Positions 24,764-34,789 of a stretch of DNA of 64,000 nt are shown here, piece by piece. The DNA lies in assembly GCF_050436995.1 (NCBI RefSeq), contig NC_134747.1, forward strand, positions 5,215,501-5,279,500, written 5' to 3'. The position numbers and the translations under genes are program-made. How positions within the stretch are numbered: position 1 is the stretch's first letter; each line of letters opens with the position of its first letter. The stretch is from Anticarsia gemmatalis (Eukaryota > Arthropoda > Insecta > Lepidoptera > Erebidae). The notes beneath the pieces were generated by a model. It did not search any database, had not been told where the DNA came from, and was given only the letters and a program-made list of their open reading frames with translations.

Positions 24764-25651
24764 TATCACACCTGTTATAACCGAAGGTTTGGGCAGAGGC
24801 GCATAAAATACACACACGGTTCGTCATTAACATTTTTAGTCCCATGTAAGTTACCACAGATTTGGAAAACGGTCGAAGAAAGATCTTTCCAAACGATAAA
24901 GTTGCGGTCACAAGTTCGATCTAATTAAAATCTTAATTAATTTGTATATTTATATTTTGCAACAAAAAAACTGTTTATAAATCATTGATCTTTAAAATAA
25001 CATGTTAATTACAAATGTTAATAACGTAATATAAATCTTAATATCATTTATAGGATCATCGATCTTCTGATTTTTTAATCTGAATATTTTTTCCAAAAAT
25101 ATGAAGATTAAGCTTGGTTAATGACCTTTAAAAGTTGTTTTTGTGACAGCTAATATATTTTATTACCGTTAAAACACGCCTACAAATAATGAAAAACATT
25201 TTGTAAATTGTCTAGTGTTTTCATGTTTTTGACTTAGAAATGAGGTTATAGGTAGTACAAATTACCTCGAGTTTCAGAACCTCACTTCTGATATTTTAAC
25301 ACAGTTCCTGATATCGTGTTTAGGGATTCAGAAGATCCTGTAGTTGGATGAGAACAAACCAAATTCTTTTTTTTTTTCCGACACACCAATGTACCGATAT
25401 ACCGATTTTGGTCATTATGATTGTTGGATATCTAGTCGAGTATCTAAATGTGATTTTTTATATAAAGCTATTTTTCTTTCGGCATTTCGTTTCTTAAGAC
25501 CATATTTCCTACAGCTTTTATAGATAGGTATATTGTACTTACTGTTAGCGCACTTCTGCGGGTTGGGTAGTGAGAGGAAGCGGCCCGGCTTTTGGGCCAT
25601 TGTGAGAGTCGCAAGCGCAGCCGCGCATGCCACCAGTAACCACGCCTGCAT
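10982..25651 (-). CDS. Secreted C-type lectin-domain protein (four coding exons)
   Basis: Coding exons on minus, in order: 25543-25651, 12903-13082, 12317-12453, 10982-11227. All introns are GT-AG and phases agree (1, 1, 0), giving 223 residues. Residues 1-19 are a hydrophobic signal peptide ending TMA, with likely cleavage before Q20. A C-type lectin fold follows, with Cys at 34, 71, 75, 109, 114, 177, 196 and 204. It carries a QPD triplet at 162-164, which in this family favours galactose-type ligands, and WHD at 191-193 where the calcium-binding WND motif is usual. NGT at 171-173 is an N-glycosylation sequon. The ending TNPGIRL looks strongly conserved in the insect family I recall, which includes Drosophila Clect27 (schlaff, a cuticle-adhesion lectin) and the related CG4115/CG6055. 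Exact orthology is not settled. Role inferred: extracellular, epidermal or cuticular. The last two introns are small and the others exceed 12 kb. Confidence 0.92.
11480..11654 (-). mobile_element. tRNA-derived SINE, minus strand
   Basis: Minus-strand copy of the SINE at 50691-50905. It has the A box TGGCGCAGTGG, a GCCATGCCGCTACC segment, the B box GGTTCGATTCCC and the downstream body ending near GCGACACAAGAGCAATTCTTA. It lies in the lectin intron 11228-12316, in the same orientation as the gene. Confidence 0.8.
12085..12150 (+). mobile_element. SINE fragment, plus strand
   Basis: Contains a clean GGTCTCGGGTTCGATTCCCG B-box region followed by GGTCGGACAAAATG. A recognisable A box is missing, so it is a truncated SINE in a lectin intron. 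Confidence 0.5.
12317..12453 (-). CDS. Lectin coding exon 3 (residues 97-142)
   Basis: Bounded by TTTGCAG before and GTCAGT after on minus. Encodes the central lectin segment with Cys109 and Cys114, an EPK triplet at 121-123 and the aromatic GWFWSA stretch. Phase 1 in, phase 0 out. Confidence 0.92.
12630..12720 (+). repeat. Dispersed repeat, copy 1 (related to 43075-43180)
   Basis: Shares the arrangement AAAGGGTAAAA, TCCTA and CCGTC/CTGTC repeats, then AACCAGGCTGTATCTTA with the segment near 43075-43180. A short, common lepidopteran interspersed repeat whose class I cannot name. Confidence 0.45.
12903..13082 (-). CDS. Lectin coding exon 2 (residues 37-96)
   Basis: Bounded by TTTACAG and GTGAGT on minus. 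Encodes the start of the lectin fold, including FDWLDGRNLCREYC with Cys71 and Cys75, and the MDLVSMETQEEN helix typical of C-type lectin domains. Phases 1 and 1. Confidence 0.92.
13123..13345 (+). mobile_element. Helitron-like element, 5' part
   Basis: Begins A/TCCTACTAATATTATAA, the same kind of 5' TC end seen (reverse-complemented) in the elements at 15260, 22418 and 42316. It continues with ACTACTGAACCGATTACGAT, TTTGGTATGTAGGTAGCTGA and CATAGGCTACTTTATATCCC. This is a very common lepidopteran repeat. No CTAG-hairpin 3' end is recognisable, so the copy looks 3' truncated. Confidence 0.65.
15260..15552 (-). mobile_element. Non-autonomous Helitron, copy A
   Basis: On minus it starts TCTATACTAATATTATAAAG directly after an A. 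It contains a (GTTT)n run (complement of about 15478-15521) and ends with a small hairpin (CGCAAGCGAAGTTGCG) followed by GGGTCAGCTAG before a T. 5' TC, 3' hairpin plus CTAG and insertion between A and T are the Helitron hallmarks. No Rep/helicase gene is present. Confidence 0.8.
15935..16060. repeat. Two retroelement tails head to head
   Basis: A plus-oriented tail (GGTCTCACCTACCCCTATAG followed by GTATGTATG) at about 15939-15986 meets a minus-oriented tail (complement of 15993-16040, with the same CCTTTTCCCATAG core). The two ATGT ends face each other. Confidence 0.5.
16597..16735 (+). repeat. Retroelement 3' tail with ATGT end
   Basis: GACAAGATGTATGGATGTGA, then GAAGTTTGTAAAGAT, then an AAGGCGTGATTTTATGTATG end. 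It is near-identical in layout to 42908-43025 and is a familiar 3' terminus in lepidopteran genomes. Lies in the large lectin intron. Confidence 0.65.
20180..20345 (+). mobile_element. Degraded SINE
   Basis: Contains GTGCAGTAGTGTAGTAG, a GATTTGATTCCCGGCTTGG B-box-like region, GGGAAAGTGCTTAAGGTCTT, and a tail with AAGGCGTGATATAATGTGTG. The order is head, body, tail of a tRNA-derived SINE. Confidence 0.5.
22085..22215. other. G-rich, GC-rich patch with quadruplex potential
   Basis: Within an AT-rich intron, positions 22123-22157 hold guanine runs of 5, 6, 6 and 5 separated by short linkers on the plus strand, followed by CpG-rich sequence to about 22210. No coding or repeat identity recognised. 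Confidence 0.5.
22418..22697 (-). mobile_element. Non-autonomous Helitron, copy B
   Basis: Same family and orientation as copy A: 5' TCTATACTAATATAATAAAG on minus, a (GTTT)n run, the conserved interior with CGATTTGAAAAATTCTTTC, the hairpin and terminal CTAG flanked by T. The CAAA run has one CAAT interruption. Confidence 0.8.
23359..23848. mobile_element. Foldback / long-TIR MITE with GC hairpins
   Basis: The ends are inverted copies: left TATATGTTACTGTAAAAGCC and its reverse complement at the right. The similarity continues for about 90 bp per arm, through two CTAAGATTT-type internal repeats and AAAAGTCCGAAC. The centre has a perfect 10-bp-arm hairpin at 23508-23530 (GGAGCCCCGC arms, TTC loop) and a perfect 18-bp-arm hairpin at 23562-23609 (GAAGGCTAAGGTGGGAGC arms). 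No coding capacity. A flanking TA duplication is possible but overlaps the palindrome. Confidence 0.8.
24601..24761. repeat. (CATA)n microsatellite, about 40 units
   Basis: About 160 bp of uninterrupted CATA/TACA repeats. It is followed on the right by CACACCTGTTATAACCGAAG and GGGCAGAGGCGCATAAAAT, a retroelement tail in reverse orientation, so the array is probably the expanded ATGT tail of that element. Open frames of MYVC or HTYI repeats across it are not genes. Confidence 0.95.
25543..25651 (-). CDS. Lectin coding exon 1 with signal peptide
   Basis: The ATG (complement of 25649-25651) lies immediately after a splice acceptor (TTTTTTGTGTTCAG), so the 5' UTR is on another exon. Encodes residues 1-36: signal peptide, then QKPGRFLSLPNPQKCAN. 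The donor is A/GTAAGT. Confidence 0.92.
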
Positions 25652-26838
25652 CTGAACACAAAAAACACACCCTTTAGTATAAAATACATTAAAAAAATAT
25701 TTTGACAACGTCAGGTAACGTGTAGAATTTTTACAGAACATGTAACATAGAAACAGACCTCTGTTTGAGTACGCAGTAGGTACTGTTGATCCACAAAAAC
25801 ACGTATATAAATATTGAGTAATTATTCTAGGACACAAGAATAATAAGTATTTTTCGAAAGTTAAAAAGTAAAATGTAGAGAAAATAATCAAAAATATTAC
25901 TTTTTCGGATAACTACTTCATCATTTTCACTTAATTTATTACTTCATTATTAATACTTAGTTACTCATAAACAAAAACACTTTTATACTTATTATAATTT
26001 CTATTACCTAGCTTGCTTAGCATAACTAAGATTTACATATATTGCAATTAAATGATATAATTATACTTAAGTATGTGGTTTATGTTTGTTTCATATGTTA
26101 AATAATTTATTGCTCACGATTGCGCATAGCTTCATAACAATATATTATGTGATGATGTCAACAAAGCATACACATTATTTGGTTATCTTTTTAAGTCCAA
26201 AAGTTCCTGAAGTTGTAACTGAATTACGTTTTAAGACACGGGACAAGGCAGATAGATCAGACTTAGGATTTTTGTTCGAGTTTTTTCTTCAAATAAGCAT
26301 ATTTATTTGTTCGAAAATCACTTGTTCTCATGGTGAAAAATTAAGAGAAATATACTATTTACGATTTACACGACTGATACGGCATGATGTAACATATGAA
26401 AACTGATTTAAAAAGGAAAGAAGAAAAAAATACTTGTAAGAACTCGTGTCAAGAATTAAGACAGCTAAATTAGCTGCTTGCTCGAAGCCATTATATACAC
26501 ATTCCTTCGTTTCCAAATTATTTGCACAATAAAATTCTAATGGTTATTCTAAGGCCGGGTTAACCTAACACCATCACATGAAGCAATATTAGAACAAACA
26601 AGAAGAACGCTTATCTTGCAACAAACTTGTTCCCTTGATGAAGTTTCGTAAACACTAAAAGAACCCATCGAAACGAACAATAGTCTTTTCTCACTATTCA
26701 CTGTTAATTACAGGAGGTAATTCGTTTGATTGTGACGAAAACTACACATAACTTTATAATCGTTTGTTTTATGAAGAAGAATGAATGGAGGATAATTTAG
26801 TAAAATAAGGTTAATACACCTTATTTTTTTAAAGGATT

Positions 26839-26962
26839 AGTGCCCGGTTTCTTAGTACATTTAGCGGTTGTTTATCTATTCAATTGAGGTTTTTTATTAG
26901 TATGTAGTTAAAACACTATTGAATAGAAAAACTACCCCTAAATGTACCTCAGAAACCAGGTG
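26839..26962. mobile_element. Short TIR MITE, possible TTA target duplication
   Basis: About 45-bp imperfect inverted ends (GGTTTCTTAGTACATTTAGC at left; the right end in complement has GGTTTCTGAGGTACATTTAG), with both arms ending CTATTCAAT near the centre. TTA(G) flanks both sides, as expected for PIF/Harbinger-type insertions. Class is inferred. Confidence 0.65.
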
Positions 26963-29900
26963 TTAGTAAAGTAAAGGTCCGGTCGTATGGTGTGAATTGC
27001 TTCGAAATCTGTAACACAGGCTAATGCCTATCTCAGATGCGAATCCTCACATATTTGTATAGTACCTAATTTATAGTTGTGAATTCACTAATCTTTCCTG
27101 TGTAAACTTATCGTGTAAAGAAAATAAAGTTTTTCAATATTATTGTTGATCGTAGTCAGTGACATCCCTAAAAATATAGGTGTGTAAAGTTTTAACACGC
27201 AACCGGGAATATAATACTAGGTGTCTGAATGTACATGAAACAAAATAAGTATGCAGAGATAATAGAGGCGACGTTTTTTTGTTGTAGGTGTATATGTACT
27301 ACATCCAAAATGCCGGGACAGGGATCCGAAATAATATCCACGGATCTTATTGGTAAAATTCTTCAAAAAGGTTAGCGGGGCATTCTTAATCGTCCGGCAG
27401 GTGATAAAATATATGACAATTGAATAAAGTCTATAAGGATCATGTGTTTAGTGCTTTATATGTACCCCTGTAAGCGTACCTTCCGAAACAGTATAGTTAT
27501 TAAAGGAACATCTTGTTCGTTTGTCTACTATGGGTGTACGAACAGGTGGGCGGTTAATTATTTACTTATTTGACCAGAAGAATATTTTGCAGTCATACGA
27601 AGACGTCATGGCAAAAATATGTGGGGAGGTTGAGACACTGTCCACCGGTTTGCATTGCAAAGAATTTATTACATAATTAATATCGTCGGCCACCTCACCG
27701 TGCACCGGCGACATTTGCGAGAATTGACACATGCTTCCCGAAGTTCCTTGGATACCAACTTCTTATGGACTTCTCTAGTTAGTACTTAATCGGTTGAATT
27801 TAGACTGAGTCAGTTATCTTGTAATCGATTTTTCCATGTTTATAAATGATCTAAGTGATTCATTTGGTATTTGAGACTCAAAACTGTCAATACAATTCGT
27901 ACTTAATCTTGCCAGAATCTCGGGTTACTGGGGACAAAGCTTCCATTATTTAGACTTCAAAGACATAATGCGCACAACACATCAAGTCTCATCATTTAGT
28001 CACGCTTAAATCATTACGCGAATGTTCCACGCTCGAAAACTGGACTCTACATTATTTATTTAAGCATATGGCTCACGGCAAATGGCTTTAGACAAATACA
28101 ATAGGTTAATTAGCTAACATGTGTGATAGACCTTCAGATACGATTGATGCGTCTTAATTATATTTTTAAATCTCAACGTTAATTATGTCGCAACTTTAAT
28201 AGCTTTCAAAATATTTATAACACTAGATTATTCAGTTTTAATCGTCCAAAATAACTTTGAATTTTAAATAATGTCGAAATAGGGCCGGAAATTGCTTCTT
28301 TTTTTAACGGCTTCTTTTAAGTGACTTACTCAACTTTGATTGAGTTTGTCTGACATAAATGAAGACATGACATAATTACGGAGATGTTGACGAGATATGA
28401 GTTAAGATAAGTGTGCGGTTTTACGTTCATATCGGAGTAAAACTACATCATTACATAAGATCTTGTCTCCCAAATTGTAAAGCTTGCAATTCAAGTCTGT
28501 GGCAGTGAGTGACCGGGGCACTGGACCGCGTTGCGTGTTTGTCTTGAGCAATTTCACCTTTTCCGATGCAACGTCAGTCGTTCAATAACCTGAGACTGTG
28601 CGGTAAACAATGTCTTTATGTCAGTTATCCTTGGAGCCGTCGGTCAGTGTGTCACGTAACGAACGTGGCGAGTTTACAAGCTCGTTTCACCGATATTGTG
28701 ACAAACTGACTCGGAATTATGTCACCCGCTACTGTAACTTACAGGCGATTGTTTTTAGAACGATCCCATAAGTTAAGCTCATTGTAATGTTGGTCAACCG
28801 TTGTGTTGTCTTTGCGCAAGAGCATGTATGTCGCCGGACGAGTTGTTCTGTAAGTGTACACGTCTCGGTGACAACGCCGGCGGCTATGTCGCGACATGTC
28901 ACTATATGCATAAGAAACCACGTCCTAATAATATACGTAATCTCCATATATTTTGCTTATTTGTATTTACGAAAACCTCGACCAGGAACTCATCATCCTA
29001 TGACTAATTCATGTAGGCAAATACTATTGATTGCTTACTCGAGCCGATTAAAGGAGGCGTCAACATGTGCGAGAATTGATGAGATAAAGACGGTAAACAG
29101 ATCGTGTTGTGTACCCGGAAACTCGGTCGTCAGGCAGAGCACACATCGTGGGTATTCATAGCACACGGAGTACCTCATGTACCTATGAACGAGTGTGCGA
29201 TGACCTTGACACGGTTGTACTCAGATCCGATGACCGTAAACAGTAATTGCGATCTCACCTCATCAATAAAGCATAAGGCATGTCATCACGAGCGCTTTAA
29301 GGTAAAGATCGACATACGTCCCAGGGTCCCCTGTAATTAACTTCCTCCACCTAATATGGAACGTAACTATATCCATAAGCATTTTAAAACCGGAGTTCCA
29401 TTGTATTAATTGTATTTAAAAACTTGCCTAAATGCTCATACTGTTTGTAAATGAAGCTATTTTAAACAATATTACGTCAGTTCGCGACCATTGAATGCAT
29501 TTAAAATTCATTCGCTCAAGGAGCCGACTGCGATGAAAAACACGTGCTCGTGTTCTATAGTCGTTAAATACGAATAAATGTCTGAGTATCACATTAATAT
29601 TTTCGCAGAACGACTAAAAAAGGCAATTTATTGTGTATTTCTTAGCGAATGTTGCTGCATTATATTATACTAATAGCGTATCATTATGGCTAAATAAACG
29701 TCTAAAGTGATATTAGATAAATATCAGAGAGCTGACCTCAGTTAGGCAACACACTTATCGGCTAAGATACGTGTGTAATGCCATTATTATACAGAATAAT
29801 AGGATGAATGGGGACCTCACAAAGCGCCGAAGGTGTTCGTTAAACAATACCTGTTCTGTACAACAGTTGAATGGTATTCTTCGCGAATCTGTGTCCCAAT

Positions 29901-32900
29901 CGCGAATTTAGTGCGAGTCTCTCAGCCACAATGTTTCTACGAGATGTGTTGCAACGTCCCGAGGCCGGTCGTCCGTCAGTTTCGGTCACGATCCTGCTGC
30001 TTCGTGCTCCGAGCTCGTCTAGCACCTTGCTAAACACCGGTGCCCTACACTCACCACCATTATTGTTTTGTAGCTCCTCACGATGACTTAATTTGTTTAA
30101 TGACAAGCTATAACTTATAATGAAACGCGACGATTCATATCCCACGACTGGGGATCACGTATTAGTCAAATTACAATAATTTTCCCAACGTATTCAATGT
30201 TAAATGTGAATATATTTAACGAACTACGAGTGTGAGTTGTTCTTAGTTGTAAATGTTAAAAGCATTGTGTAAATATCTGCGGTGAGACTCACTTTGAATG
30301 TATTTCCGAATGCGAAATTGCCTCCAGCCGATAATGGAAGTATTGTTTCATGGTAATTACGTTAAGTGACTAAAATAGAGACGGTTTTAAAGTAAATGCT
30401 TTGAAACTGGTTAAACGTCAGAGGTGCCTACAGCATTGTTTAATTTTGGGATTTTCTTTAGAGAATAACTTATACTTTAATGTTTTACGTTCTATTCAAT
30501 CCTCTCGCGTTTGTCATTTGAGTGATAGACATTTTAAAAAAGTAGGAAGTTGTAGCGAAAGTTCTATGTCGATTGTCGTAATTACGAGTGCTTATAGCAA
30601 CTTAGTATTCATGTCTCGTTTGTCAGTCATTAATGCGTGGTCTGTTGTATTTGTCATTTGTTTGGTGAAATTTTTATTGCCTCTACGTAACGTCTGTTTA
30701 CAAGTCTCGCTAGACGCAAGATGCATGTGTTCGGACAACTGTATTGAATGCTAATGGTGCTATTTCGACGATTTATATTCATTTGAAAACATAAATTGCG
30801 TGTTTACTGACAGTTTTGTCGCTGATCTCCAAGTAGCTTGGCTATGGGTGTCTGTTTATACATTCACTGTAGGTTTTATAACGCTAGATTTGTAAGCTTG
30901 ATCAAATTATTGTAGAAACATGACTGTTGACGTACAGCACTTTTAAAATAAATTTGAGTCTATAATAAGTTGCTTGTACTATAAGAAAGTATTCAAAAAA
31001 ATCAAATTGGAGTTCAAACAATCAACCAAGAAACAAACAAAGCTCACGTTTTTACTTTTTAAGATCTATTTGTTGAAAAGCAAAAGCCTTAAGAATATGT
31101 GACCGAAGTGACATTTCATCCTTCTGCTTGGCGTATGTTAATAATTTAAATGTTTCATCAAGAGTTGCATATGAGTAGTGAAGAGCTCAAACAACGTAGT
31201 ATTTTAGACTAAAGGTTCAGACAAGTGCAGCAGAGGTTAAGCTTGCAAAATCTCGCGACTCGTTAGTGCTTAGTCCTTCACCTATGATCACCTTATTATA
31301 TTATTGTACGGAAGATAACATGGAATAATACTTTGAAGATACATATTAATGTTTGTTTATATGAAAAAGTATAGAAAAGGCCATTGAATCTATTTATAGT
31401 CGACGTAGGAACAGTTTTAGGTGACAGATACAGAGAAAAAGATATGAAACACTTAACTTTACACTTTGTAAGAATTTACTTTCTCAGAGTTTAAACCATG
31501 GTACATTTAGTCGAGTAAAATTTCTTACAAAGTTTCTTGGGATGAAGATACAAAAAAAGTCTTGTATATTAATTAAATAAATACTACAAGAGCTTTACAA
31601 AAGAACGAAAGGGAATAAAACTATAATAAGAGGACCTAAGAGTATGAATCGCTGTATCTCACAGAAAAATGAATTAAAAGATTAAGACTATGTTGTCCGT
31701 TTAAGTAGCTGGCAGGTGACATTAGCAATTAGGTAACAAAAAAAAAGAATATAATTTGTGTTCAAATTAATATGGCCGATGTTAAGATGTTTTGACCCGT
31801 ACACTTTGAAGTAGTATGGTTTTGTATGACGTACTAGCACTAACAACATTGTCCCAAAATTTATTTTTCTTCTATCTTCTGCCTGTGACTATGGCCGCGT
31901 AAGAAAGAATCTTATTAATTGTGGTTAGTGACTGTCTGTGAATTAAATTAAGAAAAATATGTGTTTATAGTAGTAGACAGTATTGGCGTAATTAAATAAG
32001 AAATATCTATAAAAATTTTCGCATTTATAATATTAGTAGTTCGGTCTCATCATCCTATTTTAGCATGTAAATGTATGCACAAAGGACTGTGTTGACGTGA
32101 GCGGAGAGTCATGTCGTATGACACAAGCGCTTACATCGTAACGATGCGTATGCTAAGTTCGACTTGTAACGTAACAATTACCATCTTGTCTTTGCAAATT
32201 CTTAGGTTTTATTCTGAAGTAACACCTTAGGCTTTCTTTCCTGCTACGCTGAATCGGTCGGCGCACCATTAGCTGTTGTGTATTACATAGAAAAATCTGC
32301 CTAGCACGTCAGTGTCACTGTGCGCTGTCCCATTGAACATCATGTAAAGTTAAGCTCGAAAATGTACGCCACCGAGGAGCTTTAACCACAGATATAAGAT
32401 AACAGGGAAAAAAGGACCTTTAAAGTCGAAATTTTATAAGAAAGTTAAAAAAAATATATATTTACGATGTAGTTGTCATGATGACTGAATAAATGTAGTA
32501 AATATTCTGCTTAAAAACGCAACAATCAAAACATTTTGACCATGTGCAGCAAACTCGAAATTAATTGCTCAAAATATACATTAATAAAATAAAATGTATG
32601 ACTAATTCGTATTGGCGTGAAGAAATACGAATGTTTGAATGTTAAAGTTTACGCAATGAGTCTCAATGCGAGTTTGAATGGAGTTTTTAACGATCGGCGA
32701 AAGGTCACGTGGAACTAAATATTATTCGCAACTTCCCTATTATCCAACAGATATGTTCAAGTTCAAGTTCGCCAATCTGTAGGAACGATATAACAGTGTT
32801 GCCAGACTACGATTACGAATTAACTTACATGCGCGGTAAAATTTGCTCAGCTATAGATCATGTCTGTATTTCTTCTGCTAGACAAATAATGTATTTCAAA

Positions 32901-32959
32901 TCATCTTACATTTCGTTGCCCTGACTGGTGTAATAATTTTAGGGCAATATTTCTTTAAA

Positions 32960-33698
32960 TCCGTTCTTCCATACAAGAGTCTGTATGTTCATCAGTAACT
33001 CTTTTACGGCTAAACCACTCATCAAATTTTCATGAAATTTAGCACGAAGTGAGGTTGTATATACAGTCAAAATAGACTACTTTTTATTTAAATAAAAATC
33101 AATTACACGCGAATAGCAGTGTGCGAGTTATAGGTAAACATTGGCTACGACAACACTAGCCCGAAGTTTTTCTAAGTGAACTCATGCTAACAGATTCGGC
33201 CTCGAGAGTGACGAGAGTGAATAGCACTCATAAAAACAGTTATTTATATCGACCTTGTCACACAACACGCATCTCTCAATAGATGCATGACATGTGCATC
33301 AGATTGACCTCAAACTTTGACCACAGACCGCAATGTTATGTTTTGTTTGGTTTACGATAGACCCCCAACTTGGTAATAAAGATTCCAAGTAACAGGACGC
33401 AAGCCTATACGAAATATTAAGCAAGTATAGTATGTCAACTCCGGACAACTACTGAAAATCATGTTAGAAAAGTTAGAGGAAGCTAACATTTTTTTTCCGA
33501 TTTTGGAATCAAACCTGAGACCAAGAAACCCACAATTCTGTAGCGCGTAATCTGTTGTGTAGAGAAACACTCAGAAAGGCAATTTCCCCAAAGGGTGTAA
33601 AAAGGAGGATTTTTTAAAATGAAATATCAGAAACAAAAGAATGTTGTGGAAGCGGGAAAACTAATGTCAACGCGGACAAAGCCGCGGGCGGCTGCTAG
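32960..33698 (+). mobile_element. Helitron-like remnant, interrupted
   Basis: The right end has a GC hairpin (CGCGG-ACAAAG-CCGCG, about 33671-33686) followed by CTAG at 33695-33698 and a T, a Helitron-type 3' terminus. The left part (about 32960-33090) has the ACGGCTAAACCACTCATCAA and TTCATGAAATTTAGCAC segments usual in this repeat. The middle (about 33130-33580) looks like unrelated inserted sequence. Confidence 0.5.
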
Positions 33699-34705
33699 TT
33701 ACATTTATTATAACCAATATTATTTTTACTAATTCTAGACCCAAGCGGACTTAATTCAGCTTGACTTAAAAATAGTATCTAAAGAGGATGACAACATTGA
33801 GAATCATTGCTCTAAAACCTACTCACTACTTGACCATCAACACGTGTTTAGTCTGAGCTTGAGTTTTTAGGTCATATTTTTTTAATCTTATATTTATATT
33901 AAAGCTGTCTCAGTTTGAAGTTCATTAGTGTATTGAACTTGAGTTTCCAGTTCTACGTCAAAATTTTATTTTTTATTACTTGAAACGATTGTTGACGTTT
34001 TATATCCTAATTATAAGTGTCAAATAAACTATCTGTTTATTACAGCAACAACAAATGTTTAAAAACAACTGTTAAAATTTCAGACAAACAAATCACATCT
34101 AAACAAACCTATTGTTTGCAATTCCATATTTGGATCCACATGCGGTAGAGGGCTAAAGGTAAGATATGAATCTAAACATATAATCTTCTATAAAAACTTG
34201 ATAATAAACTTTATACTCTTTAAGCTTTATGGAAAACAAAGGTGTTAAATTGAGAAACACACTAACAAATATAGCTTTTATTCCTCCATGTCACAACATT
34301 TTTCATTGAATAATTTACGCAATTCGTAATAAAACGGGCCTAAAGATGAATCGACCTCACATAAAACTATTGGTATCAAGTATCGCGATAAAGAAACATT
34401 TCAAAATATAGCGTAGATTTCAATGTACAGTCAGCAACAAAAATATAATATAATGTATATCGCATTTTCAAAAGCAAATGCATTTTATTGACTAAAACTT
34501 GTCAACGAATAGTGATATTACTGTTTTATATTAACTTCAAAGTATTTTAACAATCAATGAATATTGCTTTTTGACAAGTAGTCCGTACTTTTCAGCATAA
34601 AATAATGTATCATTAATAAAATCTCGAAAATATAATCATCATCAATCGCGATTTATATTTTCATATAAAAAAGCGCGACTGAAAATGAACAACAGCCAAC
34701 AGAAG

Positions 34706-34789
34706 TATGTATACCCTATACATATTTCTGTTATTTATTATTATACCCTATACATATTTTTATTATTTTGTATACCCTATACATACTTA
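34706..34789 (+). repeat. Three-copy tandem repeat
   Basis: TATACCCTATACATA occurs three times, separated by T/A-rich spacers of about 15-20 bp. Confidence 0.8.

Noticed and set aside
24498..24911. Open frames of MYVC, HTYI or similar repeats
   Set aside because: They are translations of the CATA microsatellite in several frames on both strands.
28787..29161. 124-codon plus frame
   Set aside because: Overlaps other open frames on both strands, has no recognised motif and no splice context.
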